From Chloracidobacterium thermophilum B (GTDB lineage Bacteria; Acidobacteriota; Blastocatellia; Chloracidobacteriales; Chloracidobacteriaceae): a DNA stretch of 64,000 nt. Shown here in pieces: positions 52,501 through 61,208 of this stretch. The stretch is taken from NCBI RefSeq assembly GCF_000226295.1, contig NC_016025.1:310001-374000 (forward strand), given 5' to 3'. The notes under the pieces are model-generated. The model was not told the origin of the DNA. It worked only from the letters and a program-made list of their open reading frames with translations, and did no database searches. Position numbers and translations under genes: made by a program. Position 1 is the first letter of the stretch. The number at the start of each line of letters is the position of its first letter.

Positions 52501-53906
52501 GGAACACCTTGGAAGGAAGGCAACTCCGGGCGCAGCCCCACCGATGAGCCAACGGTGATGACGTTTTTGGCCGCTTTCGGGCGTGTCAGGGTTTGTGAGC
52601 CTGGACCATTATTGCCGGAAGAGAACACAAACAGCAGCGGATCAATCCCATCGCCCTGTGAGGCGTCACGGGTGAAGGCGTCGTACTGCGCCTCACGGGT
52701 ACCATAGTCGGTGGCAACGCCGGCGCCCCAACTGTTGTTGGAAATCGTCGCCCGGATGCCATTTGGCGGCAGTGTCGTGACAGTATCGTTGACTGCCGTT
52801 ACGTCGCCCCCCTGAAAAGCTCCGCCCGTAATGAGCGGCACACTAACGATATGTGCGCCTGGCGCAACGCCCAGTCCGTAGTTGTAGCCGCGTGGGTCGA
52901 GAATGTTCGGAAAGGGCGTTGTGCCGGCAATGATGCTGGCACATAGATGCCCGTGACCGCCGCGAAACGACTGTGAACTGTCAGCGCCACGGGGCGGTCC
53001 CGCCACGGCATTCGCCGCCGTGATGTAAAAGCCTTGGGGGCTGGGAATCTCCACCCCGTCATCCACCACCCCGACCGTAATCCCGCTGCCGTTGCTGCCA
53101 AACTGCGCCTGTGGGTTGTAACCCGGCGCGGCCAGGTTATCTATGCCGGTTCCGGTGTAGTTCCCGGCCGTGACCTGCGCATTGCGCTCGTCTTCGGGCA
53201 TCGGCGTGACATACGGCTCAATCGCCATGACTTCAGACGCCTGTGCTGCCTGGATGACAGCCGCTGGCGACAACCGCACCCGCAGCACATCAAACACCGC
53301 ACCCGCCGGCATGGTCTCCACCGTGATGACCTTGCCCAGGCTTTCCAACCGCTCAGTCGCCGTTTCCAGTCCCGAACGCTTGAACGTGGCCACAAGGTAC
53401 GTCCCATCTGCGGACGGCTTTCCGGCTTTTCCGGTCAGCAGCCACTGCAACGCCGGGCTGAGCTTGTAGGCCGGCTGGTACAGCCCCATCCACCGGACGT
53501 ACTCCTTTTGCGCTACCGCCTCACGGACGCCAGCCGGGACATACGCCAGGTATGCCTGATGCGGAATGTACTGGAGCGGCTCGATGCCCGCCTGCCGCAG
53601 TTCTGCCAGCCAGGCATCCTGCGCCCGTCCGTTGAACTGGACAATCTGGTAGCTGTCACCGGCGGCTTCCGTGAGATACCCGCCCCGCGCCGCCAGCGCC
53701 CGCGCCGGGTCGTCCTTCCTGGGATCAAAACAAAAACCCCCAATGGAAATGGTGAAATCCGTCGGCATGGCCACCTCTGACATGGTTACGGAATAGCCCC
53801 GTCCGGCCGCCTGCTGCCGAACAGGCAGCCCAACGGCGACGAGCATGACAAGCAAACCAACCAGAAATCCAATCCACAAGCGACGGGGCGGCATCAACCG
53901 TGCCAT
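49593..53906 (-). CDS. Secreted subtilisin-like (S8) protease with BACON-like and FG-GAP-like modules
   Basis: The 1,438-residue protein (ATG 53906, GGAGG upstream) has a signal anchor and a propeptide-like region to about residue 250. The subtilase domain has Asp282 (GVVDDGVEI), His318 (GGHGHLCASIIAGT), oxyanion Asn in ISNNSWGAG (about 391) and Ser528 (GSGTSFAAPHVSG). Beta-sandwich domains follow, including a jelly-roll after LRNSIPGG, then a BACON-like unit (CAWEATVRNTDAPWVKL) and repeats such as FFLINNNTGGFADVSF with GDIPIAGDWDGNG. The last two modules match the 17562-19703 protein. It probably digests extracellular protein while tethered to a surface ligand. Confidence 0.9.
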   Translation of the reverse strand: MARLMPPRRLWIGFLVGLLVMLVAVGLPVRQQAAGRGYSVTMSEVAMPTDFTISIGGFCFDPRKDDPARALAARGGYLTEAAGDSYQIVQFNGRAQDAWLAELRQAGIEPLQYIPHQAYLAYVPAGVREAVAQKEYVRWMGLYQPAYKLSPALQWLLTGKAGKPSADGTYLVATFKRSGLETATERLESLGKVITVETMPAGAVFDVLRVRLSPAAVIQAAQASEVMAIEPYVTPMPEDERNAQVTAGNYTGTGIDNLAAPGYNPQAQFGSNGSGITVGVVDDGVEIPSPQGFYITAANAVAGPPRGADSSQSFRGGHGHLCASIIAGTTPFPNILDPRGYNYGLGVAPGAHIVSVPLITGGAFQGGDVTAVNDTVTTLPPNGIRATISNNSWGAGVATDYGTREAQYDAFTRDASQGDGIDPLLFVFSSGNNGPGSQTLTRPKAAKNVITVGSSVGLRPELPSFQGVPNTNIDFISNYSSRGPAADGRIKPDVCAPGQQITGPQSASNQVGFGTLGDGVHIRGSGTSFAAPHVSGAAAVFSGWWRATNAGQFPAPALIKAALINGAVDMNAEHPGVPGSSSTEPIPNIAEGWGRVNLRNSIPGGVPTVYVNENVPLLDNGQTYVFTGQVANGGQPLRVTLVYTDVPGAPGANPALVNDLDLSVSVGGQTYRGNVFANGLSTPGGNADNRNNVENVFLPPQPAGTPVVVRVAATALNGDGIPGNSDTTDQHFALVIRNAVASTPTTPLLAVSNVMATEVGGNGNGLLEPCEQGSLMLGLRNDGTPATGLSATLTALTPGVSILSGTGTFANIGQGQSVTGPTPAFRFLLGPTVPCGQVVQFQLTVNFTGGGSPFVTTVQVPTGGNNYVFTPSGGATIPAGGQLVAGSQQDDALIPLTAPFAFSIYGTNVAAGATVTADTNGVLRLAGGGASAFGNTSLPFPGFGSAPALCVFWDDIDLRAQQSGPPSGIFTQVTGSAPNRQWIIEWRGVRFDTSEEIRVAVVLQEGTNRFEYRYAQTGPGNGNSATVGVQATGSGSLFTQFSFNQPSVTPGLRLEAQLGCGPCVLCEYAVSPSTLSVGGDAVPSVTVTVTTGASCAWEATVRNTDAPWVKLVSAQLASGQVVTPRMVGELGDVNRRLALTGTGSATVTLAVGRNPGGAARTGTVLVAGQVVTVTQAGGSGGGAPLGATMAMFRPSNGYMYLKNRLISDFADQDFFYGTAGDVPIAGDWDGDGIDTPGIYRNVGGVMTFFLINNNTGGFADVSFAFGQPGDIPIAGDWDGNGTVTCGVYRPGNQTFFLRNANTGGNPDLTVVITGAQASDRPVAGRWVAGSPVTGVGLYRPGNGQFLLKNANVSGPADATFVMTTTGTPVAPVAGDWTRQGFAAVGVVVNVGGTIQFQLRTSNTAGPPELRVNYGAPGDVPLIGNWDGQVKLPPVSVP

Positions 53907-54345
53907 GGGCAAGCCTCCAGAACCAGTGACAATAGGGAGATGTAATAAAAGCAGACGTTTATCGCCTTCGTATCCCACAGAGAGCAGGCGAATCAAGGCA
54001 AAGTCTGAAAAATCCTGGAATCAACTCTGGTTTGATGGCAGGACAGTGATAGCTGCTCGGAAATTCCCCTGCGAAGCGCGCGAGGAGCTTCTGTCCCGGA
54101 TGCCTCGACACGTTCAGCGCCATGGCTGGCTCATGCCCGGCCCGCTTGCCCGCCTTGGCCTGAACCGGCGGCCAGACGGCGACTGGTTCGTACCCATTTC
54201 GGCTTGCCCCTGTTTTGTGGGCTGCTTTTTCCCTGGGCGGCGATATGCCCCGGCAACCCGCTGTGATACAAGTTCCAGAAACGCTGGAATTTTCTGCTGG
54301 AGTATCGTAACGCGCTCCTGGGTTGTGCTGGTGGGAGAGGGTGTC
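53907..54345. other. Region without a recognised gene upstream of the decayed mntA copy
   Basis: Open frames here are not protein-like. The region separates the divergent subtilase gene and the toxin-antitoxin block and probably contains promoters for both; no clear consensus is visible. A good ribosome-binding site (GGGAGAGG) precedes 54346. Confidence 0.4.
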
Positions 54346-54641
54346 ATGCCATTGCCGATTCAAGCCCCAATGGAAAAGATTGAGGCGTTCTGCCGTAGAA
54401 GGTGCAGCGCCTGTGGCTGTCTGGATCGGTTCTGCGGCAGGAACTGGGCGAGATTCTGGGACGTCCGGTGGACCTGGTTGAGCGGCAGTGCGTGGAACAC
54501 AGCAACAACTGGATTCATCGCCGTCATATTCTGGAGAGTGCGCAGACGTTCTATGTGGCGCGATGGGCAACCTTACTGGACATCGCCCTTGCCACCCGCC
54601 GGATCGCCGCTTTCGTCAAGGAATCAGACGTTACCGTCTGA
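54346..54641 (+). pseudogene. Decayed mntA-hepT copy (frameshift and internal deletion)
   Basis: From ATG 54346 the frame reads MPLPIQAPMEKIEAFCRR, then shifts; a neighbouring frame gives VQRLWLSGSVLRQELGEILG, RPVDLVERQCVEHSNNWIHR and HILESAQTFYVA. Compared with the intact gene at 54714, about 30 residues including the GSx10DxD acidic residues are missing. The tail WATLLDIALATRRIAAFV matches the HepT start ([16 protein letters not shown]), so antitoxin and toxin starts are now fused. It is a degenerate tandem duplicate and cannot be active. Confidence 0.72.
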
Positions 54642-54713
54642 AGATTCCTGCCGGAGATGGTAATGTTGTCCATTGCCAATCAACTCCCGGAAAACCCTGC
54701 TGGAGACATAGCC

Positions 54714-55025
54714 ATGGCCCTGCGCATTGAACTGTCACACGAAGCGATTGCCGATTTTTGTCGGCGCTGGCGCATCAGGGAATTCGCCATCTTCGGTTCA
54801 GCATTGCGCGAGGATTTCCGGCCCGATAGCGATGTGGATGTGTTGGTCACTTTTGAGCCGGGTGTCCACTGGGGGTTTCATGACCAGTCGGAGATGACCC
54901 GTGAACTGGAGTCTTTGTTCGGACGCAAGGTGGACTTGGTCGAACGGCGACTGGTTGAGCAGGGCAGGAACTATATCCGGCGCAAACATATCCTGAGTCA
55001 CCTGGAGCACATCTATGTGGCGTGA
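54714..55025 (+). CDS. mntA: MntA-type nucleotidyltransferase antitoxin
   Basis: The 103-residue protein begins [20 protein letters not shown] and has the minimal nucleotidyltransferase motif [15 protein letters not shown] (GSx10DxD), then [20 protein letters not shown] for the third strand. MntA antitoxins AMPylate the Tyr of the HepT RNase to silence it. The ATG at 54714 has GGAG upstream. It overlaps the HEPN gene by 11 bp and is preceded by a broken copy. Confidence 0.88.
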   Translation: MALRIELSHEAIADFCRRWRIREFAIFGSALREDFRPDSDVDVLVTFEPGVHWGFHDQSEMTRELESLFGRKVDLVERRLVEQGRNYIRRKHILSHLEHIYVA

Positions 55026-55356
55026 CTCGGCTCTTTTGCTCGACAGGCTCATTGCTGCCCGAGAATCCCGCGAGTTCTGTAAGGACCTGACCTGGGGGGT
55101 ATTTCAACAGAGTTCCCTGCACCAGCACGCCATCGCCAAAGCCTTGGAGAACATTGGTGAGGCAGCGCGCAAGGTCTCCGACGAGACGAGAGCCGCGCAT
55201 CCTGAGATTCCGTGGTTCCAGATCATTGGACTGCGCCACCGAATCGCCCACGATTACTTTCACCTTGACCTGACGAGAATGTGGGAGATTGTCCAACATG
55301 ATGTGCCGGCGTTGATCGGGATGATTGAGCCACTGGTGCCCCCGGAGGAACCATGA
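55015..55356 (+). CDS. hepT: HepT-type HEPN (DUF86) ribonuclease toxin
   Basis: The 113-residue helical protein has the HEPN active motif [14 protein letters not shown], fitting R-x4-H-x-Y, and the DUF86 pattern [20 protein letters not shown] and [12 protein letters not shown]. HepT cuts RNA in response to stress unless its Tyr is AMPylated by MntA. It starts inside the mntA 3' end (11-bp overlap), the standard order for this module. Confidence 0.88.
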   Translation: MWRDSALLLDRLIAARESREFCKDLTWGVFQQSSLHQHAIAKALENIGEAARKVSDETRAAHPEIPWFQIIGLRHRIAHDYFHLDLTRMWEIVQHDVPALIGMIEPLVPPEEP

Positions 55357-55473
55357 AAGCACCAGAACTCGAACCACTGCCTGCGAAGCAGATGATCACG
55401 TGAAAAAGCTGTTCAAATAGCTTCCTTCCAGCAGCGTGACGCGCACCGGTCGTGCCGTACGCCCCCTTGTTCC

Positions 55474-56793
55474 CTAGCCTGCAATGCGCCCGCGGCACTC
55501 CCCAAAGCCAATCCGCCGGAAGCCGTCACGCTCACAAAAACCCCGCAGCGTCACTTCATCGCCGTCTTCCAGGAACCGCCGCGTTTCGCCGGACGGCAAC
55601 GCCAGTGGTTCGCTGCCCCGCCAGGTCAGCTCCAGCAAACACCCCCGCGCGTCTTTCGTCGGGCCCGAAACCGTGCCACTCCCCAACAGGTCTCCCGGCT
55701 GAAGGTCACAGCCGTTGCTCGTGTGATGGGCAATCATCTGCGCCGGCGTCCAGTAGAGGTCGCGCAGCCGGCTCTGACTCAACCGTACCGGCGGCAATCC
55801 CTGCTCCCGCATCCGGGCCGTGGTCAAAAAAACTTCCAGCGTGACATCAAAGCCCCCGCCGGACTGATCAGCCTCATTCCACAGATAATCAAGCGGCGCC
55901 GGATCACCCTCCGGCCGCGCCATCGCCGGACAGCGGAACGGCGCCAGGGCATCCCGCGTCACCACCCACGGCGAAACACTCGTGGCAAAACTTTTGGAAA
56001 GAAACGGCCCCAGCGGCTGGTACTCCCAGGCCTGAATATCCCGCGCCGACCAGTCATTGAGCAGACACAGACCAAAGATATGTCCTTCCGCTTCGGCAAT
56101 GGGAATCGGCTCGCCAAGCCGGTTGCCCCGTCCGACGAGAATACCAACCTCCAACTCATAGTCGAGCAGGCGTGAAGGGCCAAAAACCGGCGGCGCTTCC
56201 GGGTCGGGACGGGTCTGCCCCTGCGGCCGCCGGACGGGCGTCCCACTGACGACCACCGACGATGCCCGGCCGTGATAGCCAATTGGAATGTACTTGTAGT
56301 TCGGCAGCAGCGGATTGTCAGGACGGAACATCGCGCCGACGTTCGTCGCGTGAAAGACCGAGGCGTAAAAATCCGTGTAGTTTTTGAACTCCAGCGGCCG
56401 GTGCATGGTCACAGCCGCCTGCGGCAGCAACCACGGCGACAACCGCGCCTGCCGGGTTGTGACACCGGCCGCCCCTTCCCACAGGGCGTCGGACAACCAC
56501 CGCCGCCCAGCCGTTACCGCCTCCGGCGGCAGGGCGCACACAGCCGCCAGGTCACCGGTCGCACAAGCCGCAAAAAACGCGGCGGCAGCGCCGGCTTCCA
56601 CAGGCGAAAGCGTCGCCGCCAGGCGGGTCAGATCAAGCACCTGGTCGCCAATGGCGACACCCAGCCGGGGCGCTGGCTGAGCAGGTTCTGAAAAACGTCC
56701 CAAAGGCAGGTTCTGAAGGGGAAACTCCGTGTCAGCCGCATTGGCTGATGCGACCCAACTCTGGCGGCTGGCGTCGTGGGTGAAATCAAGCAT
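55474..56793 (-). CDS. fahA: Fumarylacetoacetase
   Basis: The 439-residue enzyme hydrolyses 4-fumarylacetoacetate to fumarate and acetoacetate in tyrosine/homogentisate breakdown. Family landmarks include FKNYTDFYASVFHATNVGAM, PIGYHGRASSVVVSGTPVRR, DYELEVGILVGRGN with the metal-binding Glu residues, CLLNDWSARDIQAWEYQPLG and LGSGTVSGPTKDARG. Length matches eukaryotic-type FAH. No hmgA or hppD gene is in the window. The helicase gene ends 30 bp after the opposite, upstream end of this gene, so the two do not share a start region. Confidence 0.92.
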   Translation of the reverse strand: MLDFTHDASRQSWVASANAADTEFPLQNLPLGRFSEPAQPAPRLGVAIGDQVLDLTRLAATLSPVEAGAAAAFFAACATGDLAAVCALPPEAVTAGRRWLSDALWEGAAGVTTRQARLSPWLLPQAAVTMHRPLEFKNYTDFYASVFHATNVGAMFRPDNPLLPNYKYIPIGYHGRASSVVVSGTPVRRPQGQTRPDPEAPPVFGPSRLLDYELEVGILVGRGNRLGEPIPIAEAEGHIFGLCLLNDWSARDIQAWEYQPLGPFLSKSFATSVSPWVVTRDALAPFRCPAMARPEGDPAPLDYLWNEADQSGGGFDVTLEVFLTTARMREQGLPPVRLSQSRLRDLYWTPAQMIAHHTSNGCDLQPGDLLGSGTVSGPTKDARGCLLELTWRGSEPLALPSGETRRFLEDGDEVTLRGFCERDGFRRIGFGECRGRIAG

Positions 56794-56823
56794 CGGTTTT
56801 GTTCCGGTTGGATGGCCGGCCCC

Positions 56824-59800
56824 TTATGAAAGCAACAGTTCAAGGTCGGCGCGTTCGAGCTGGCGCAGAAGGCTATTGTCGGCCGTAATGATGGCGTCGG
56901 CAAGCTCCTGCTTGGTCGCCTGCAACTCCAGGACTTTTTCCTCGACGGTATCCCGGACGATGAGCCGGTAGGCAAATACCGGGCGCACCTGCCCAATCCG
57001 GTGCGCGCGGTCAATGGCCTGGGCCTCTACGGCCGGATTCCACCACGGATCGAGCAAAAACACATACTCCGCCGCTGTGAGATTGAGGCCCTGGCCTCCA
57101 GCCCGCAGGCTGATGAGAAAAAGCTGACAGTTCGGGTCCTGCTGGAAACGCTCCACCCGTTCCTGGCGATTGCGCGTGCGCCCATCGAGGTATTCGTAGG
57201 TGATGCCGTCGGCGTCGAGGCGCTTCCGAATCAGCGCCAGCAGGCTTGTAAACTGCGAGAAGACCAGTACCTTGGAGCCACTTTCGAGCACTTCCGCCAG
57301 GTGCATAAAAAACGTATCCAGCTTGGCGCTTGGTCCATCTGCCCGCGCCGGGTCGAGCAGTCCCGGATGACAGGCTGCCTGCCGCAGCCGCAGCAACGCT
57401 TCCAGAATCTGAAGGCGCGTGCGCTGAAGCCCTTTGGTATCCACCAGGCCCAGCAGGGTCCGGCGGTAGTGGTCACGGAGTTCGTTGTACGCCTGGCGCT
57501 GCTCAGGTTCCATTTCGCAGTAAATCGTCTGCTCGGTCTTGGGCGGCAGGTCACGCGCCACCTGCTCTTTCGTGCGGCGCAGGATGAAGGGCCGCAGCGC
57601 GCGGGCCAGCAGCGGTTGCAGCTCGGCATCCACCGTCCGCCCGCCGGACGCCGTGAGTTGAAACACCGAGGCCGCGCCGAGCATGCCCGGATTGAGAAAC
57701 TCGAACAGACTCCACAACTCCCCCAGGTGGTTCTCTACCGGCGTCCCGCTCAGCGCCAACCGGTGGCGGCAGTTGAGCAGGCGGGCGGCCTTGGCCGATT
57801 CACTGCGGGCATTCTTGATGGCCTGGGCTTCGTCCAGGATGACGTAATCGAAAGCAAAGTCCTTGAGCAGCAGAATGTCGCGGCGCAGCGTGCCGTAGGT
57901 CGTCAGAATGAGATCGTAGTCAGCAAACTGCTCAATGGAGCGCGCCCGACCCACGCCGGTGTGTTCCAGCACCCGCATCCGGGGTGTGAACTTCCCGGCT
58001 TCCTGCCGCCAGTTGAACACCAGCGACCGGGGTGCCACCACGAGCGAGGGCGGCAGGCCTTCGGTCTGCCGCCGTACCCGCCGGGTTTCGAGCAGCGCCA
58101 GGGTCTGCGCCGTTTTCCCCAGTCCCATGGCATCGGCCAGACAGCCGCCAAACCCAAACCGCTGCAGAAACAGCAGCCAGCCCAGCCCTTCCCGCTGGTA
58201 GGGACGCAACTCGCCGACAAAACCGGGAGGTTCCAGTGCCGGCTCAACACCGCTGAAACGGTGCAGTTGTTCACGCAGCGCCTGAAAGCGGGCGTCCACC
58301 CGCACTTCCGGCTGTGCCGCCAGCAGGGTATCCAGCAGGCTGATCTGGGCGCTGGAAAACCGCAGATGACCGTCTTCCACTTCGCCCAGCGTCGCCAGAA
58401 AGCCATACCGCTCGAACCATTCCTCAGACAGTACACCCAGCGAGCCATCGGACAGCGGGACCACCGTCTCCCCCTGCCGCAACGCCCGGAGGAGTTCCGG
58501 CAGGTGGGCCGTCGCCGTTCCAAAATCACAGTTGCCGTGCAGCTCGAACCAGTCCACCCCGGAACGGACTTCCAGCGCAAAACTCTGAAGTGGACGAAAC
58601 AAACGCCCTTCCGACTCAATCCGCCACCCCTGCAGCACCAGGTCGCGCACCAGCGCCGGCAGACGTTTGACCGGAACCCGGTATTCCGGCGTTCCCGCCT
58701 GACTGCGGTCCGGGCGCAGACCCAACGCTCGCAACTGCTCAGCCGCCGCCCGTTCCCGGACAAGATCGCGCCGGATGAAGCGCCGCCGGGGAGCATCAAA
58801 GATGCCCGGCTGGACGCTTGTGGCTTCCAGCCAGTGACCTTCGTACTCAAAACCCAACGTTGCCCCCAACCAGCCCTCACCGGGACGCCCTTCACCGGCC
58901 CGCAGCCGCAGCACCGGCAGGGGCTGCCCCTGGCAGGTTTCAAACCGCAGGTCTTCCGGCAGTGTCACCGGCGGCAGCGTCGGCAACCGCAACAGCTTTT
59001 CCACCAGGTCGGGGCCGTCTTCGAGCGGAATCCGCACGGCTTCTGACCTGCGCAGCAGACCAATCCAGTAGAAAGCACCTTCATCCTGGAGCGGCGCAAC
59101 GGAGACCTCCGAGAACACCAGGCCGCCGGCCAGCAGCAGCCGGGGCGCTGACAGCGGCAGCCATTCCTCCCCCCGGCGCAGCCCGCCGACCAACACGTAG
59201 TGCGGCGGCGTTTCCACCCGCTGGACCTCAAGCTGCATCCGCCACCCTTCCGGCTCCCACCGCAGCGGTGGACGCTGCACGACCTGCGCCGGGGCGTCGG
59301 CCTCATCCGCCATCTGCAACCAGCACCGCCCGGTGGCGCACAGCAGCGGCATGACGACCGTCAACGCCGTGGTGGGAATTCGCACCGATGACGGCACCGG
59401 TGCTGCATCCATTGCCTGCTCCCAGTCCACATGCTCCCGAATGCCGCTCAACAGGGCGAGTGCCTGCCGGTCCCGCTCATCGGGCAGGGTCGCAATCTGG
59501 CCGACGGTCAGGCCTGACGCCCGCAGCCGGCCCCATTCGCCATCGAGTTTGCGTGTGCGCGAAAACACATCCACGACGAGCATGCCGTGGGCGAGTGTCC
59601 GCGCCATGTTGACGAGGTAGAGAATTTCCTGTTCGGCGACATCCGTAGCGGCCAGACGGGCCTGCTGTCCAAGTTGGGCAAACCAGCGCCGCCACCCGGT
59701 GGTGGAGATGGCAGCCGGGGCGCTGTCCCCCCTGGAAGACACCAGGCCACCACCCGTTTCCTCGTCCGACTCATCGCCTTCATCCGGGCGCTCCAGCTCG

Positions 59801-60180
59801 GCCATCAACAGCCGAAAGGGCCGGTTGACCGGTGGCGCAGGTAGCCGCTTCTGCTCCTCGGCCAAGCGTACCGTCGCCCAGATGTGCTTGCAAACCTGCC
59901 CTTCCTCGAAATAGGGGCAGGTACAGGACACGACGAGCACATCATCGTCGTGCAGCAGCTCGACCCGGTAGGTCATCCGCCCCCGAACGTTGGCCGTTAT
60001 CGTGTCGCCCTGGGCTTCGACGGCTGTCACCCGGCCTTCACGCAGCAGTGCCTCGCCACGCTCGCGCACCTCCGGCGCAAAGGCTTCGGCAATCCGCTGC
60101 GAAACGGAATGGGCAGCCCCATCTCCCGGACGGGAAGAAACAGGCGCGACGGGCAAGGCGGACGGCGTGGAACGGTTCAT
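56824..60180 (-). CDS. SNF2-family helicase with N-terminal SWIM zinc finger
   Basis: The 1,118-residue protein (ATG 60180) begins with a SWIM finger (CTCPYFEEGQVCKH, about residues 86-99), then a long SNF2-associated region. A SNF2 ATPase starts near residue 650: LADAMGLGKTAQTLALLE (Walker A), VILDEAQAIKN (DEAQ box), LALSGTPVENHLGELWSL, KVLVFSQFTSLLALIRK and RAGGQGLNLTAAEYV with QAIDRAHRIGQ (motif VI). These bacterial SWIM-SNF2 proteins remodel protein-nucleic acid complexes; their roles are poorly defined, and RapA-like transcription recycling or defence have been suggested for relatives. It looks intact. Confidence 0.9.
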   Translation of the reverse strand: MNRSTPSALPVAPVSSRPGDGAAHSVSQRIAEAFAPEVRERGEALLREGRVTAVEAQGDTITANVRGRMTYRVELLHDDDVLVVSCTCPYFEEGQVCKHIWATVRLAEEQKRLPAPPVNRPFRLLMAELERPDEGDESDEETGGGLVSSRGDSAPAAISTTGWRRWFAQLGQQARLAATDVAEQEILYLVNMARTLAHGMLVVDVFSRTRKLDGEWGRLRASGLTVGQIATLPDERDRQALALLSGIREHVDWEQAMDAAPVPSSVRIPTTALTVVMPLLCATGRCWLQMADEADAPAQVVQRPPLRWEPEGWRMQLEVQRVETPPHYVLVGGLRRGEEWLPLSAPRLLLAGGLVFSEVSVAPLQDEGAFYWIGLLRRSEAVRIPLEDGPDLVEKLLRLPTLPPVTLPEDLRFETCQGQPLPVLRLRAGEGRPGEGWLGATLGFEYEGHWLEATSVQPGIFDAPRRRFIRRDLVRERAAAEQLRALGLRPDRSQAGTPEYRVPVKRLPALVRDLVLQGWRIESEGRLFRPLQSFALEVRSGVDWFELHGNCDFGTATAHLPELLRALRQGETVVPLSDGSLGVLSEEWFERYGFLATLGEVEDGHLRFSSAQISLLDTLLAAQPEVRVDARFQALREQLHRFSGVEPALEPPGFVGELRPYQREGLGWLLFLQRFGFGGCLADAMGLGKTAQTLALLETRRVRRQTEGLPPSLVVAPRSLVFNWRQEAGKFTPRMRVLEHTGVGRARSIEQFADYDLILTTYGTLRRDILLLKDFAFDYVILDEAQAIKNARSESAKAARLLNCRHRLALSGTPVENHLGELWSLFEFLNPGMLGAASVFQLTASGGRTVDAELQPLLARALRPFILRRTKEQVARDLPPKTEQTIYCEMEPEQRQAYNELRDHYRRTLLGLVDTKGLQRTRLQILEALLRLRQAACHPGLLDPARADGPSAKLDTFFMHLAEVLESGSKVLVFSQFTSLLALIRKRLDADGITYEYLDGRTRNRQERVERFQQDPNCQLFLISLRAGGQGLNLTAAEYVFLLDPWWNPAVEAQAIDRAHRIGQVRPVFAYRLIVRDTVEEKVLELQATKQELADAIITADNSLLRQLERADLELLLS

Positions 60181-60412
60181 TGCATCACCAGGGTGGGCCA
60201 ACCGACATGACCGCCCACCAAAGCGTAGGAAGATAGTCGGGCCGGTTGCGAACGACAACCATCCGGCGAAGTTTCCAGACTGTCGTGGGTCGTCTGCGCC
60301 ACCCACTGGCAGGTGTTTGGCAGAAGCCCCATCCATCTCAAGCCGGCTTTGTGCTAGCATCGCGCCACACTGTAACCACTCTGTATCCTGTTGTCTGACG
60401 ACCTCAAATCCC

Positions 60413-60664
60413 ATGACGGACACTACCTTTCCGGTCGCGGAACTGCTGCGTTACCCAACCCTTGATGCCCTGCTTCAGTCGCCGGACAACCTGGCGGCGC
60501 TCCGCCGGCAGCTCGATGCCACCCGGCATGCCCTTGACCGCGTCATCCGTCAGGGGGGCAAAGCCGAAGTGACGACGGCCTCGCAGGCGGCACAAGCCTG
60601 GCATATCGTAGGCAAGCTGCTGGATGATATGGCTGCCCTGTACCAGCAACAGAACCCGTCCTGA
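60413..60664 (+). CDS. Small helical hypothetical protein, possibly T3SS-associated
   Basis: The 83-residue protein starts MTDTTFPVAELLRYPTLDAL and continues as two or three helices (LRRQLDATRHALDRVIRQGG, AWHIVGKLLDDMAALYQQ). I recognise no family. Size and helicity suit a small type III secretion chaperone or needle-type component, but only the neighbours suggest this. It diverges from the helicase and lies 140 bp before the next small gene. Confidence 0.55.
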   Translation: MTDTTFPVAELLRYPTLDALLQSPDNLAALRRQLDATRHALDRVIRQGGKAEVTTASQAAQAWHIVGKLLDDMAALYQQQNPS

Positions 60665-60804
60665 CGGCAATCAGTTCGTCCGGCCATCACCTGCCGATCA
60701 GCCACCCTCCCGACACTGGACGCAACAACAGCCGGTTGCCGACGATAACCTTGGATGAGGCAAGCCTCTCAACACCTGCAAAATGTGCTCAGGAGACCTC
60801 GATT

Positions 60805-61167
60805 ATGCCCGATGCCATCATCAGTGGACTGCAACCTCCTACCTCCTCACCGTACAACTATCAGCCGGGAGCCACTCCAGGACGTGAGCCGGGACGGTTT
60901 GGCCGCATTTTTGGCGGCATTCTCGGTGGGGCGCTGAATGTCGTCGCCCCCGGCGTGGGTTCCATCGTGGGTGGTATCCTGCGCGGCGGAAATCTGCCGG
61001 GCCTGGCTGATGCCGAAGTCATGCTGGCCCAGCAGTACCACCAGCAGATGCAGCTTTTCTCTATCCAAAACCGTGTCAACAGCCTGTCGCAGCAGTTCCA
61101 GATGCTTAGCAACCTGATGAAAGCGCGCCACGACAGTGAAATGGCTGCCATTCAGAACCTCAAGTAG
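60805..61167 (+). CDS. Small Gly-rich/helical protein upstream of sctU, candidate secreted T3SS component
   Basis: The 120-residue protein has a Gly-rich hydrophobic segment (FGRIFGGILGGALNVVAPGV, then SIVGGILRGG) and a C-terminal helix rich in Gln, Met and Asn (AQQYHQQMQLFSIQNRVNSL, SNLMKARHDSEMAAIQNLK). The helix resembles inner-rod or needle proteins, and the Gly-zipper suggests membrane interaction. The ATG at 60805 has GGAG upstream. The assignment rests on position and size only. Confidence 0.55.
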   Translation: MPDAIISGLQPPTSSPYNYQPGATPGREPGRFGRIFGGILGGALNVVAPGVGSIVGGILRGGNLPGLADAEVMLAQQYHQQMQLFSIQNRVNSLSQQFQMLSNLMKARHDSEMAAIQNLK

Positions 61168-61208
61168 CTCGGCAGCTTTACTGCCACTGGTCGGGGCCAG
61201 AGTCTGCA

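Noticed and set aside
53845-54663. 272-codon plus-strand frame
   Set aside because: It spans the non-coding gap and the decayed mntA copy in the wrong frame; composition is not protein-like, and the recognisable antitoxin remnants are in other frames.
57001-59046. 681-codon plus-strand frame opposite the SNF2 helicase
   Set aside because: It is antisense to conserved helicase motifs and has no protein-like features.
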